Shown: positions 24,340-36,689 of the stretch, in pieces | How positions within the stretch are numbered: position 1 is the stretch's first letter | How the letters are laid out: each line of letters begins with the position of its first letter | Origin: Chrysopilus asiliformis | Lineage: Eukaryota > Arthropoda > Insecta > Diptera > Rhagionidae | DNA: 64,000 bases | NCBI GenBank assembly: GCA_964034945.1 | Contig: OZ035963.1 | Coordinates: 63,754,182-63,818,181 of the forward strand | Reading direction: 5' to 3' | Notes under the pieces: model-generated | The model's database searches: none | What the model was told of the DNA's origin: nothing | The model's input: only the letters and a program-made list of their open reading frames with translations | Translations under genes and position numbers: made by a program

Positions 24340-24993
24340 GAAAAATTGGATTATTCCTTCCCCTATCTTCGATACAAACGAAATAGTTTTTTACAATTTT
24401 TTCGAAAACGGTGAGTCTTATTGAAAAATTTATAATGGTAAAATGTATTTAGAATAGGATTTTACATAACTCATCCATACATAAAAATTCAATCGGACCA
24501 CTGTTTGTCCCCCTCTCCCTTATAAATAGAATACTTTTTTCCTGGGTACCAATCATGTACTCCGACGCGTCTTTGTCTTTCGACTTCGACGTAGCGTTTA
24601 ACTCTTGACTTCGCCATATCTGCAGCTTGAAATTTCGCGGAATCGTCACTATGAATCGAAACGTGATTCTGACTGTCACTCCAGGAAATTTGAAGCTGCT
24701 GATATGGCGAAGTCAAGAGTTAAACGCTGCGTCGAAGTCGCAACACAGAGACGCGTCGGAATACATGATTGCAGCCCTGTTTCCTCGAAAACTGTGTACC
24801 GTATCGAAAAATTTATAAAGATGAAATGTGTCCAGAATATGATTTTACATAACCGTTCCCTACATCAAAATCCAATGGGACCACTTCTTTACCCCCTCTC
24901 CTACACAAATGGATTTTTTTTAAATAAACATTTTGTCTGTCATCATATAGAGTATTAAACGATTGGCCCTTGGCAATGCAAGCTTTTCTTATG
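24340..24993 (+). repeat. Satellite-like family B, copy B2
   Basis: Units contain CGAAAACGGTGAGTC, TTATAATGGTAAAATG and ATTTTACATAAC. It ends CATATAGAGTAT...CGATTGGCCCTTGGCAATG. The array is interrupted by the 234-bp MITE at 24544-24777, whose insertion point is visible against the uninterrupted unit at about 61010-61025. Confidence 0.7.
24544..24777. mobile_element. 234-bp fold-back MITE, copy 1
   Basis: Almost the whole element is two arms of about 95 bp: CCAATCATGTACTCCGACGCG, CGACTTCGACG and CTCTTGACTTCGCCATATC, with complements on the other side. A copy of equal length lies at 43898-44131. Overlapping frames on both strands (for example 24605-24958) are by-products. Confidence 0.85.
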
Positions 24994-26830
24994 TTTTTTA
25001 TTTGTCATTGGTCGTTTCGCTGTTTTTCTTATGTCAACAGACCTGTTTTCCTGGATAACACATATTTTTTTCTCTAGGAATTTTCCTACGAAATAAACCT
25101 TCACCAATTAACAAAGACAATTAAAATGGAAGTATCTCGAATATAGCTCGGTTGCTATCCACATATCATCGATAGCCGGTTTTGCGGAGGTCTTGCAAGT
25201 TTTTTTTCGCGATCAACGGATGAATCACATTCCCATTCAACAACATTTTTTCCTCTGTCTTCACCCCCAACCACATCGAATCGAAAACTTCTTTGTTCTC
25301 AAGGGAAATGTCTCAATGGAATCGCCTGACTGATGGCAAGGCATACATAAAACGACTCTAGCAAAGATACAAGATATCTCGAGGAGATCATATAAAATTT
25401 CTTAAAGGTTCTCAATACGACGTAAAGATGAAGCGAAATCAGCATAATTTAAATTGCCAATGATTAAGAGTAGAATTCTGTGCCATAAAACCGCACTAAT
25501 AGCAATAGCCCCCCATATATGAAGAAGAAAATCACAAGAATCTATCATTGACTCAACAAAGAGATAGTAATATTAGAGAACACTTTGGATGCCGATAGAA
25601 TTATGCAAATTCGAAGCAGAACTGGAATAAAGCGCCATAAGGAATTCGCAATCGTCAGCCACCTTTGATTATTTTTTTTTTTTTTGCAATTTCTTTTTTC
25701 CAACATTTTATTTCCCCACCAATGTTTTGATACTGTTGACTTAATCAGATGAGAATTTCTTGACATTTTGTCAGAAAATCGATCAATTTCCATCACAGAA
25801 AGGTAAATTGAGTATAGAAATCAGGTGACAACAGCAAATAATACGATAGGAAAAACTCTCTGAAGAGTGAATCTGAAGTAGTTTAGTTTTCTATCAATAC
25901 GAAATGCCTATCAGAAATCTCAGGCATTGGTTGTGCAGAAAATGTGTTTGCTATTTGCTGCCATTAATCCATCCATCATCCGGGAATCCCTACAATTTTT
26001 TCTCCCTATTCCCGGGACGGGAAATAATATTTGATTCCATATTTGGCAATTTATTTATGTTTTTTTTTTCGCCGACGATTGAGTTTTCTTGACTTGTTTT
26101 TCGCACAATCGTGGGAAATTTGATTTTCCCGCTTGGCTGTTTTCCCCCTTAGCAACCAGCAACGCAGCAATAACTTATGTTGTTATGTTTTTCAGTGTTT
26201 ATTTATCCAATTCATCAAACGTAAATTAATAGTTCAGTGAGCATCATCGAATCAACATCGTTTTATTACTGCAGCATAACTTTTAGTTGAGTTCTTTTCG
26301 TTTCTTTGCCCTTCGTCCTTTCCTTTTAGTCGACACACATGTCGACACCCTAAAAAACACTCGTTATGCTCTGCTTAATGCGACACTTGTTCGTATTAAT
26401 TCAACGAAATTTATGTATGATAGCAGGAAAAAATTATGTTGGGAAATGTGCAGATCGTCCGGCAACGAACTATTCCGTCCATCTGTTTGAAATTATGGCA
26501 AAGTAGTTCGATTTAACGAAGTCAGAGCTGATGGGCACTTTAGACTGTTTGTAGTCAAGCATCAACGGATTTGTAGGGTACGGCGGGTTTGTTTGATCCA
26601 ATAGTGGAATTTGTATCTGATAGAAATTTTTTTCTATAAAAAGGATTGAAAACAAAATTTAAACCATTTATTAATCGTGATTTTTAAGGTTTTCAAAAAA
26701 TAGATTAAAAAATTCACGTCTAAAGACTCTGCCGAAAAAAAGCTACCTAGTACCGGATTTTTAAAACATTTTACCCTAATTTTTTCAAAAAAAATTCAAA
26801 ATATCAAGGAAAATATAAAAATGTAGACTA
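24994..26830. other. AT-rich DNA, no gene seen
   Basis: No repeat family was recognised. The small frames at 25545-25796, 25904-26092 and 26287-26490 lack domains. Confidence 0.45.
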
Positions 26831-26909
26831 AGCACAATTTTTTTTAAGAATAGTTGGCTCAAACAGGCCTTAATGTTTGAGCCAACTATTCTTTAAAAAA
26901 AATTGTGCT
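26831..26909. repeat. Near-perfect 79-nt hairpin
   Basis: A 35-bp left arm (AGCACAATTTTTTTTAAGAA then TAGTTGGCTCAAACA) and its complement are separated by GGCCTTAA, with one single-base indel. It directly precedes element A1. It could be a small fold-back element, or a hairpin that forms in an RNA. Confidence 0.85.
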
Positions 26910-26910
26910 A

Positions 26911-27277
26911 AAGGTGCCACATGAGAGTAAATGCCTGCGAGAACCTCTCGATAGTAGCTACTCGCGAATGGACACGTCTCTGAGAGTCGCTCACAGAAAC
27001 TCGCAAAAACTCGCGAGCTAGTTTCTGTGAGCTGTCAAAAGTGATTCTACTCTCTAGTGGACACGCCTCCAATGAACTCTCGGAGAGTAACTCGCCAGAT
27101 ACAAACGGTGTTTGAATTTCGCGAATCGCTCTCGAGAACTCGCCAAAGCAAGATGTCGAAAAAATCAAAATATTGGTCAAGATATTGAAAAATCGCGGAA
27201 ATTTACTCTCAAATGGACAACCTCCTGCGAGTAACTCTCGAGAGTTTTTGAGAGTTACTCGCGTATTTACTCTCATG
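26911..27277. mobile_element. Family-A' palindromic MITE, copy A1
   Basis: The left end is AAGGTGCCACATGAGAGTAAAT and the right end ATTTACTCTCATG, so the right tip (TGGAGCGGCACC) is missing. The interior is dense in ACTCTC, ACTCGC and GAGAGT. The same 370-440-bp element recurs at 29465, 36304, 45449 and 51675, with a fragment at 36094. Confidence 0.85.
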
Positions 27278-27518
27278 CTTTAGTCTATCTAAACCATAGA
27301 AATTCTGGGACTTGCATAATTTAAGATGGGCTTAAGGCTAAAGTAAGTTTCGTTGGTGCCAACGATTAGAAATGACATAAAAAATGTTTTCGTATATAAA
27401 AATATCTTCCAAAAATTACAAAATAAATTTTAGGCGAACAAAATTCTTTAGAATCGTAGAAAGGTCCCGAAATTATTAAAGTTTGTGGAAATAACAGTAA
27501 ATTTAAATATTTAATAAA

Positions 27519-27753
27519 GGGGAATCGGGAATGTACCTAAAATAGGTAATTTCAATCACGAAAATAGTCAATTTCAATCACGAAAATAGTCAATTTCAAT
27601 CACGAAACCAGTAAATTTCAATCACGAAAATAGTCAATTTAACCACAAAATAGTAAATACTACTACTGAGTAGTTAAATTTATTAAAAGCATAGTAGATT
27701 TTGACAATTTTTGTAATTTAAATAAACTATTTTAGTTACAGTCCCGATTCTCC
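27519..27753. mobile_element. MITE with internal 22-bp repeats
   Basis: The inverted ends are GGGGAATCGGGAATGTACC (left) and, read inward, GGAGAATCGGGACTGTAAC (right), each followed by TAAAATAG. Between about 27547 and 27640 the unit AATTTCAATCACGAAAATAG is repeated about four to five times with slight changes. Confidence 0.75.
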
Positions 27754-29464
27754 ATTACAAAATAGTTAGATTTACAAATTTTTCACTGCACCTTTTAAGA
27801 AATTTGTTTACAAACTTCTTTCTTTTTCCAATATGATTTTAAACTTATTATTATTATATTTTCTTGTATTAACCCATTGTTCCCTATACATTCATTTGCT
27901 ATTTTTTTTATAGTTCCTCACTAGCTCAATAAACATCTGTTTAACAAATTTCTATAATGGTCCAGTGATCTCAGTCCAATTTCACTAATATTTTGGAATC
28001 TTTGTATAAACTATTGTAACTGGATGACCATTACAAAAATTGCCTACGTATCAGAATTGGAATATTCTTCGGAAAAATTCCCTTGAATCTGTGGACTTGA
28101 CATTCAACAAGGACATCACGTCCGAAATGTCCTGAAAAGGATAGTGCGGCAAATGGCAAACAATGTGCCCTTGGAACGACAAAAGAGACTACTATGTACG
28201 AGGATTATGTCTTGAAGTTTGGATTAAGAAGCATTCTTCCGTATGGACGTAAGACTTAGTCGAAGACGGCAGAAGTTTTGAACGAAGAAAATTGCGTCTT
28301 GATCTCACACGGTTTGCCAGGACGAAAGTGTCAGGACGAAGATGATTTATTTATGGGACACGACTATTCGACCGGAACGTCATATACTATGAGTATTTAT
28401 CTTATGCTGTTTGCACTTATGTTCAGGCGCTCACATAAATGTGAAAATTTGTGTAGGAGTTGAGTGTCTGGTAGGACAATTTGCTGGCATTAAAAGGAAG
28501 AGCATTCAACTTTCTTCCTATCGCGTTTCTTTTTTCCTAGTTTCGATGCGATGTGAGTTTCCTTATGGCGATGATATATTTGTCGGTTGTTTGGACTTTA
28601 TTTGATGTCTATCCAACCTTAGATTGTTTATTTTTCCTCCAAGAAGATTCATACGAGTTTAAGAACCCATTCAGATAAAAAAAAACATCTACTCGTTGTG
28701 AGGTCTTTTGAATGGGATCCTCGCCCTCGAACTGAAATGGTGGGAATTCTATCGCACAGTTTGCAGCTTGATATAAAAATGATATCTTATGATGACAGAA
28801 ATAATACCAACGAATAAAATTCCCGGAGACGGCTCCGGGTTTTATAAACTCAGTACTCAATGTTAAAGAAAGAAAATCAAAAGAACGTTAAAGATATTTT
28901 ATTTCTACAAACGGCATATTAATTCAAAATGCGTAGCTTTTAGTCTGATATCCCATGTTTTTAATCTTTTAAACATGTTTCCGATTGATGTCAGATTTCG
29001 GATCAAATTATGGATGGATAGCCCATTCCATGGGTCCATAGTTTACAGTAACCGATCTTAGCTTTATTATTGCTTAATCGGATTTGAGTTCTCTTGATAA
29101 ATCTCCTTCATATAGTTTAAAGTTTCGATCTGAAGTGCCACATTTTTGGAATTTATTCGACGTGCACCAATTGAGATTTTTTATTGAGATATCTTAAGAG
29201 CGGGCATCATTTTTATTACAATTTTGATGACCATTTGTTCACTTTAAGTTCCAAGATTATAAATATAGCTCGTTGAAGTATAAATATAGCTCGTTTGAAT
29301 AATTGGAAGGTCTGAAAAATTATAGAAAAAATTGTAACAACTGTCGATATTTGCGATTTCAATTCTTTGAGCATTTTTCTTGTGATTTCCATCATATCTT
29401 TGAAAAAATCAGGAAAAGTTTTTCTGCAAAAACATTCCATTTTGGGGGAAAAATAGCAACCGTC
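27754..29464. other. DNA with no supported gene
   Basis: Chance frames only. A short direct repeat TATAAATATAGCTCGTT occurs twice near 29258-29296. Confidence 0.4.
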
Positions 29465-29906
29465 AAGGTGCCGCTCCACATGAGGGTAAATACGCGAGTA
29501 ACTCTCAAAAACTCTCGAGAGTTACTCGCCGGAGGTTGTCCATTTGAGAGTTAATTTCGGCGATTTTTCTCTTTTCAAGTCCAATATCTTGATTTTTTTG
29601 ACATCTTGCTTTGGCGAGTTCTCGAGAGCTACTAGCGAAATTCAAACGCCGTTCATATCTGGCGAGTTACTCTCCGAGAGTTCAGCGCTCGCAGAAACTC
29701 GCAAAAACTCGCGAGTTGGTATCTGCGAGCTGTCAAAGGTGATTCTACTCTCTAGTCGACGCGCGTGTCACCTTCGACAGCTCGCAGAAACTAGCTCGAG
29801 AGTTTTTGCGAGTTTTTGCGAGCGACTCTCAGAGACGTGTCCATTTGCGAGTAGCTGCTACCGAGAGGTTCTCGCCGGCATTTACTCTCATGTGGAGCGG
29901 CACCTT
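29465..29906. mobile_element. Family-A' palindromic MITE, copy A2
   Basis: Both ends are intact (AAGGTGCCGCTCCACATGAG and CTCATGTGGAGCGGCACCTT). This is the longest copy, with extra CTCGCAGAAAC/GTTTCTGCGAG inverted segments in the middle. The 121-codon plus-strand frame is palindrome by-product. Confidence 0.85.
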
Positions 29907-32245
29907 TAAGGGAAAATGTGAGAAATTTGATTTCCTTTGAATTTGGTTATAAGCATTTTTTCACAATAGCGCATAATTTTCGAAAAAAATTCGAAAAACT
30001 GAGAAATTTTCAAAAAACTTCGTTTTTTTAAATATGTTGAGAACCGTTTCATTTCAGCCATCCCCCCACACCCCCTCCCCAACGCCCATCTTTCTTATTG
30101 ACTCAAAATGTTGGCCTTTGTTTTCGTCCATATGAAAATGAGTTTTTTATATATTGTTGTTTCGTTTTATTTCAGCCATCCTATCCCTGCCCTCACTTAA
30201 ATTGTCACGGATTGACCAAAAAAAAAAAAATCCATACATAAGGGGAACAGAAATGTTGAAAATGCGCCGCAGGTGAAAAATTTGAAATACAGCTTAATGC
30301 AAAAATTGTTCAAAAATTGATCAAATTCGTCAAACTAAACTCGCCAAATTTTCTGCTGAAATGTTGCATAAAATCCCTAGTCACCTGTCGTTATTCGCAT
30401 TAAGTCAACAAAGAATTACAATTTAAAAGAAAATTTCAACTTTCTGGGTCAATAAACTCCTCAGGTGCTTGTAAAAACCATCGACTTTCTGAAAGACTTC
30501 CTATTAATTTTCTATAAAAAAAAACCCCCTCGCTTGATTCAAACAGACATTAATAGATTCGCAACCTAAAAATAAATAGAAAGAAGCATGTCTACCTACA
30601 GTAAACTTATCATCTTACAAATCCCCATGCAATGAATAATAAAATCACCTTCTCACATGATAGCCCTTCGGTTTTGCTACCTTTTCTTCGGATTTTCTTC
30701 AAGAAGCACTTCGTATGCTTGCCATTCAATCTAGCCTGACACCATAGCCATGTCCACCTCAAGCACTGACCCCAAAGAATAAAAGGCGGTTGTGAATAGA
30801 CCGGACTTGACTTTACATTAAGCACCATTCGCTATTGGCGAAATTCAGTAAAAGAATTGTTAAGGAAAACAAATAAGAAAGTTAGATACCATATGAAAAT
30901 CTATCTGATGTCCACACCTGAAGATCTAACAAACTGAAGTGGTCTCAAACCAAAGACCCTAGCAAAAAAAAACCCCCACCGGGACTGGGACTGAAAGGTC
31001 AATTGCTGTCAGACCGTCTTGACCTTTTCTACATTCATTCGCAATGATGATGATAAGTGGTTTACTTGCTGACTTCTTTCTCCATTGAGCGATTGTGAAA
31101 ATCATTGGATTATGACCGACAACGGTGGAGTGTTTCTTTTTGTCCATTTATGATGATTTCCCTCATTTTTTCCCCCTGGTTGTCCAACATTGTATGCCAA
31201 TGGGCATGTTTTCACGTTTCTTGACAGAAAAATTTCACCGTTTCACAGCTCCTATTCCCAAGCATGTTCATCCATTTTTAATTGCTCCGGCGGCAGCGAC
31301 CAGATTTCAACAATCTGGGCCGAATTCAACTGGTTGTGGATTTTTTTTTGTTACAAAAGTATTTTCCAACCCAACCCAGTTTTCCATAGCAATTATTGTC
31401 ACCCGGTTTTTTTCATGTTTGGTCAAAGGTTTTTCACATTAAGTGAGAATGCCACTCTGTCAAAACATCACTTCTTTACAATTAACTACAAATTTGAATT
31501 TGGCGCCCCTAACTTGGTTCGCCGACGGGAACGGAATTAGGAACCTGTCCCATTTTATCACATCTCATATCACTTCCAGGCCAAGTTATTAAAACATATT
31601 TATGTCGCTAATGGCAACATATAGAATTTTTATTCATTCTTTGCGCTTTTTCTTCAAATTCTGAAACGTTTTAACGGTTCGACAAGATTTGGATAGCTGC
31701 CAACTGGAACAATATCCCCATTTTGTTATTTGCAACAGAAATCATTTTTCATAATCCGCACTGGAAGTAGAAACTTTGCAGGCATTTTCGGTTCGTGGTC
31801 TTGTCTTATTCTCTTTTAGAAATACTTAAGCTAGTGAACATCTTGAGATCTTCTGATTGTTCTTCTTTTGGAAATAATCTGCATTCCGACGTCATGTAGG
31901 GTTGGCGGCGGATTTCTTCCAAATCGGCCTGACAGATCTGTGAAAAATTTGGCCACCATGTGTATTTATTTTCTGGCAGTCTTTTTTTCGCTAGACAGAA
32001 AAAATCTTTCCATCTAGAAGATAAATTTTGCTGATGATTTACATTGTTTTGGGTCAGTGGAATTTCCTTTATGTATTTTTCTCATGTTTTTCGCGTCTTA
32101 ACAAATTTCCCTTTCATTTTGAACAACGTAGAAGAGTTCTTTTTGATACTCTGGAGATGTAATCATTAATTCTTGGGGGATCTCGTTAATTTTGAGTACG
32201 GAATTTAAACTTTCGGGGGATTATCTTAAAACGGTGGGATAAATA
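29907..32245. other. DNA with no supported gene
   Basis: AT-rich. A short motif TGCGCCGCAGGTGAAAAA at about 30264 belongs to the F family. The overlapping frames at 31125-31540 have no domain. Confidence 0.4.
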
Positions 32246-32495
32246 GGGTGATCATACCGAGATAGTCCAAGATGGCCGAGATAGTCCCAGATTCAGCCAT
32301 GTTGTCCCGGCGTCCCGCAAACTGAACTTTTGTCTCGCATTTTTCAATTCAGGGTTCAAATTTATCAAACGTAAAATATATTATTTTACTTCGGCTAGAG
32401 GTTGCTGTCAATCTCATTGTTTTTTCACCTTTTTCGACGATTTACCACCTAATTCGCATGCAAGGCAAAAGTTTTCACCTGCGGCGCATTTATTT
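32246..32495 (+). repeat. F-family repeat, copy F1
   Basis: Begins AGGGTGATCATACCGAGATAG, with GTCCCGGCGTCCCGC and then CGATTTACCACCTAATTCGCATG, and ends with CACCTGCGGCGCATT. Related segments lie at 33958-34050, about 39430-39857 (minus) and 59984-60568. The AGGGTGACCA...GTCCCGG tip is widely seen in animal DNA transposon remnants (general knowledge). The class is not fixed here. Confidence 0.6.
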
Positions 32496-33295
32496 ATATT
32501 AGAAAATTTGTCCCAAGCGTATTTTTTTTCTTTTTTAAGAAAAAGAATATGTTTTTATCTAATTGCAATTTTTCTTTAAACATATTTTAACGTCAGGAAT
32601 TCCTGCAAGCCTTAACACATTCTTCAGATTTCGAAATCTTTAAACAAATTTCAGCGTTGTTTCTACAAAACCTCCATCTTAGGCATTCTTGCCATTCCAA
32701 ATCAACAAAGGAAATCCTAAATACATCCAATCCTTCTACATTTCTTTTAAGGAAACTTGGATATTCTTCTAATTCCGACATCCATTTCAACTACAAACGA
32801 CAGTGGAATTCCCTTCCTTTGATAATCGGATTAGTCAAGTGCATTGGATTGTTTCGAATTTCACTAATACGATCAAATCTTCGCATACATGAAAACTTTG
32901 TTGTATGTTGTTTATACTAAACATGAGAAAAACATAAAATAAAAACATAAAACATTGCATGCAGTGAGGGAATAAAACTAAGTTCGGTTTAATTGGATTA
33001 AGAAGTGAGTCGAGCGTTTTAAAGGATTTCTCACTATCGAATTTTATCCAAAATGCATCAAAAACTAAGTTTTATAGTATGTCGTGTTTTCCCAATACTT
33101 AAGGGTAGACGGATTATGGATTTGTTTTGATGAATTCAATAATATATGGTTTTTGCTATAAGCAAGACAAATCCATAGGAAAAGGAGGATAAAAAGTCTT
33201 TCCAAAAAGATAAATTTGTGACATACCTACCCAGTATTATTATCAAATTTTTTCTATAGTAAAGAAATTCACCACATTTTCATAAAAATGTGGTA

Positions 33296-33576
33296 CAGTA
33301 ATCTCTCCAACTACGCAGTAGATACGTTCCTCAAAAAGAGCGCGCAAATCGAAACCGCGCACTGTGAACCCTACTTTGTATGAAATTTTGGGGTTAGGAA
33401 CATGTTTTTTTAAACGAAAATTATAAAAAAAAACCGCGCAGCTGCGAAATTTTTACCGCGCAGTTCGAAATTTTGGTATTAAAAACTTAACCGCGCAGTT
33501 GCGAAACCGCACAGTTGCGAAACCGCGCAGTTGCGAAACCGCGCAGTTCAAAACCGCGCAGTTGGAGGGATTACTG
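33296..33576. mobile_element. TA-flanked pogo/mariner-like MITE
   Basis: A 281-bp element with ends CAGTAATCTCTCCAACTACG and CAGTTGGAGGGATTACTG, bounded by TA on both sides (33294-33295 and 33577-33578). The interior carries repeats of CCGCGCAGTTGCGAAA, GC-rich against an AT-rich background. The CAGTAATC tip plus TA fits pogo/Tigger-type elements (family knowledge). No transposase is visible. Confidence 0.8.
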
Positions 33577-33957
33577 TATTTTATTGTACAGGCAAGTAAA
33601 AAATTATTTACTATAAAGTAAAAAAAATGTTAGCACGTGCTATCAGTAAACAAAAACCTTCGATTATTTATTTTTAACCTCTCTATCAGCGAAATAATTT
33701 ATTAATCATGGATTTCTAATCAATTTGACGCGAATTTCGTTATCTTATCGGTTGGAAATTTGATACCTGGGTTAAAATATTTCGAACTATATTTCTCATC
33801 TAATTAGTCATTGCCGAGTAAATGTTGTTTTCATTATTTTCACGCCATTCGAATGTTTTCCCACTCGTTTTCAAATATAAAGGCATGAATGAATAAAAAA
33901 AACCTTAAATTCATTTTTAGTCCTGTAAAATAGGAAGCAAAAAAGTTCTAGATAGAC

Positions 33958-34050
33958 TAGGGAGACCATACGTCCCGGTTTGGCCAGGACAGTCTCGGAA
34001 TCAGGCATGTCGTTCTGGGCGTCCCGGGAACAAAACTTTTTTTTTGTCGT
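33958..34050 (+). repeat. F-family fragment F2
   Basis: GGGAGACCATACGTCCCGG, CAGTCTCGGAATCAGGCATG and GGGCGTCCCGGGAACAAAAC match the left part of F1 (32246). The 3' part with the GCGCCGCAGG motif is absent. Confidence 0.65.
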
Positions 34051-34997
34051 GATCTTTAGAAGCTGTTCATAAAATACGTCACGCTAATTTCGAACCGCCT
34101 CCACCCTTCTTCGTCACGTTTTTTTAATGTTTTTTCGTATGGAGTTTAGTACCGTCGCAGGCAGATCTACCAACACCCTCCACCATCCCTCCCCACAACC
34201 TTTCCTCCCCCAACCCCCCCTCACCACCCCTCACCACTCCACCCTCCCTTAAAAGTGTGATGTTTTTTATGGACAGTCCAAAAAAATTCACTTGAAATTC
34301 ACTGAAAAAAAATTCAAGAAAAAAATACGACATTCAGGCGAAATTTGGCAATTTTTGTTAAAAAATTTTGTTAAAATTTTTTACAAAGTTTTTTTTCCAT
34401 CGTTAAAATATTAAAAACGGACATTTAAACATCGATTTTTACGAGAACAGTTTTAAATTCTCAAATATTTTAACCACGAAATAAAGCCGTCAATAAAAGG
34501 TTCCTCAGATGCCTATGAAATTCTCGACAGTAGTTCCGAAACTTCCAAAACGTGTTTCACAATAAACTCCATTACATAAAAAGGTGAAAATATCAGTGGA
34601 TAAAAAGGACGACAAAAGAATTTAAAAAAAAAAATCTCACATGACATCCTATATCCTACATTATAAAACCCCGATTATTACGGCAAAGTGGAGTCTTCTC
34701 AGACACAGCCACGATAATATCCTTTGTATTGAGACACCGAAGCCTCACTATATCATGGCATTTTTTTCCCTTCTGTCCTTTTGTACACAAAAGCCATCGG
34801 AAAACACAAAAAAATTTTGTCACTTGAATACCCATAGAGACCATTATCATCCCTTGTCTTGTCATTTTTAATTTTTTTTCCACCCTGTGACAATCGAAGG
34901 GATGAGTCCTTTTGAAAATCCTCGCCAGCCAGTTTTCGTTTTCGTTTTTATTCTTGCTGGATTCTATTGCAGCACGCCATCAATCTTCTGTGGTTAG

Positions 34998-35150
34998 TGC
35001 GGTTTCGCGTCCCCTACGCTCTGTACAGAAAAGTTCCTTCCAGCCAATTGTGTTGCAGCACCACGGATGGAAATTGTCGGGAAAACTGCGAGGAAAACGT
35101 TGGCTACGACGAAACCGACATAAACCAAGTCATGCAGGACGAACGAACAA
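34998..35150 (+). CDS. Cysteine-rich exon, candidate RECK-like gene
   Basis: The frame reads RFRVPYALYRKVPSSQL, then CCSTTDGNCRENCEENVGY, then a polar/acidic run to DERT, and stops being coding at the donor A|GTAAAG (35151). The CC-x6-C-R-x2-C cluster followed by E is the repeated N-terminal pattern of RECK (usual spacing CC-x7/8-C-R-x2-C), a secreted, GPI-anchored inhibitor of metalloproteases that also binds Wnt7. The acceptor TGTGGTTAG before 34998 gives phase 1, matching exon 1. It is 153 nt and phase-neutral. Acceptors at 34974 or 35030 would need another upstream exon. The identity rests on one short motif. Confidence 0.4.
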
Positions 35151-36080
35151 GTAAAGGAATTTAGTGGAATCGGATCAGTTTACATGTTACAATCTACTCT
35201 TTATATAGATTTACATGAACTGCTGTTAATTACACTCGAATTCGGTGCATAGATACGGCGGCACTGCGGTTATGAAAACAACCCCCGGCATTGTTTCATA
35301 TATGCGAACGCGAATAGAAACAATCGGAAGGGTAGCCAAGGGTTGGTTATATTGTTCCAACTGAAATTTAAAGGCCCAGACAGAATAGAATATTGGAAAG
35401 ACTGAATCATCTTGAAATTATCCCGCATAATTGAACGCACAAGCACTTCCGATACAATTTACCCTTCAAGTGCAGCGTTTCATCCCGAATGGGGTAAGAA
35501 AATGAGAATATCTGCGAGTGGAACTGAGGATTTCCATCAGAAAAACATGAAGTCCAGATTTTCGAATGGGATAAGTAAATTTTAATTCTGTTCTGCCTTC
35601 ATTCCGATCTTGATAAGTCATTGCTGGTTGGCTACGTATTAGAGCTTGATTTGAAAACAGTTCGGTTATCCTACGGGAATATCTAATTCACACTGCAGTG
35701 AGTTTGCGGCCATTCGATGGTCCTAGTGAACCTAACGAACTTTAAGATGAATGTCTGTCTGAGATTGCATCCAGATATCATTTACACATATTTTACTGGA
35801 AATACGCCTCACAAGATGAATCGTTTTGTGGTACACTGGGAAGAAAATTATTTGTAAAAAGCGCAGTATTTTTAGGTCGACAAAATGATTTTTAGCAAAT
35901 GATTTTTAAAATATGCTCCAAGGAATTTAAAAAAAAAACAGATCCAAAAATCATCTTCAAAAATCCAGAAAAAAATTGTCGCGTAAAAAAATTGTTATAA
36001 ATTGAAGGAAAAGTTCTGCCATAAAAAAAAACTTTTTTTAAAAATTCAAAATTTCGCAAAAAAAACCTTTTTGTCGTTAG
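35151..36080. other. Probable intron, no exon seen
   Basis: No further cysteine-rich exon with splice sites was recognised here or to the end of the window. Confidence 0.35.
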
Positions 36081-36093
36081 ATTTGTGTAGCAA

Positions 36094-36272
36094 GAATTTC
36101 GCTAGTATCTCTCGAGAACTCGTCAAAGCCAGATGTCAAAAAAATCAAGATATTGGTCTTGAAAAGAGAAAAATCGTCGAAATTAACTCTCAAATGGACA
36201 ACCTCCTGCGAGTAACTCTCGAGAGTTTTTGAGAGTTACTCGCGTATTTACTCTCATGTGGAGCGGCACCTT
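36094..36272. mobile_element. Family-A' MITE fragment A3
   Basis: Only the right half is present, starting GAATTTCGCTAGTATCTCTC and ending TGGAGCGGCACCTT. The 13-bp word ATTTGTGTAGCAA lies on both sides (36081-36093 and 36273-36285). Confidence 0.8.
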
Positions 36273-36303
36273 ATTTGTGTAGCAAAGCTGTCGCGATAAT
36301 ATT

Positions 36304-36680
36304 GAGGTGCCGCTCCACATGAGAGTAAATGTCGGCGAGAACCTCTCGATAGCAGGTACTCTCAAATGGACACGTCTCCGAGAGTCGCTCGCAGAAACTC
36401 GCAAAAACTCGCGAGCTAGTTTCTGCGAGCTATCAAAAGTGATTCTACTCTCTAGTGGACACGCCTCCATTGAACTCTCGGAAAGTAACTCGCCAGATAC
36501 GAACGGCGTTTGAATTTTGCGAGTCGCTCTCGAGAAAAAAAGATGTCAAAAACTCAAGATATTGGTCAAGATATTGAAAAATCGCGGAAGTTTACTCTCG
36601 AATGGACAACCTCCGGCGAGTAACTCTCGAGAGTTTTTGAGAGTTACTCGCGTATTTACTCTCATGTGGAGCGGCACCTT
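36304..36680. mobile_element. Family-A' palindromic MITE, copy A4
   Basis: Both ends are intact (AGGTGCCGCTCCACATGAG and CTCATGTGGAGCGGCACC). A small deletion relative to sister copies lies near 36536 (CTCGAGAAAAAAAG). It sits 31 bp from A3 and abuts the next MITE. Confidence 0.85.
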
Positions 36681-36689
36681 TAAGTTTAA

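Larger units (their letters stand above)
20242..34997 (+). other. Inferred first intron of the candidate gene
   Basis: Runs from the GT after 20241 to the TTAG acceptor before 34998, about 14.8 kb, filled with MITEs, a Helitron and satellite units. A small intermediate exon cannot be excluded. Alternative acceptors near the end are TTGCAG before 34974 (phase 0 for the cysteine frame) and GTACAG before 35030 (phase 2). Confidence 0.3.

Noticed and set aside
27547..27640. Second CRISPR-like array
   Set aside because: The repeats of about 22 bp are contiguous and lie inside a MITE.
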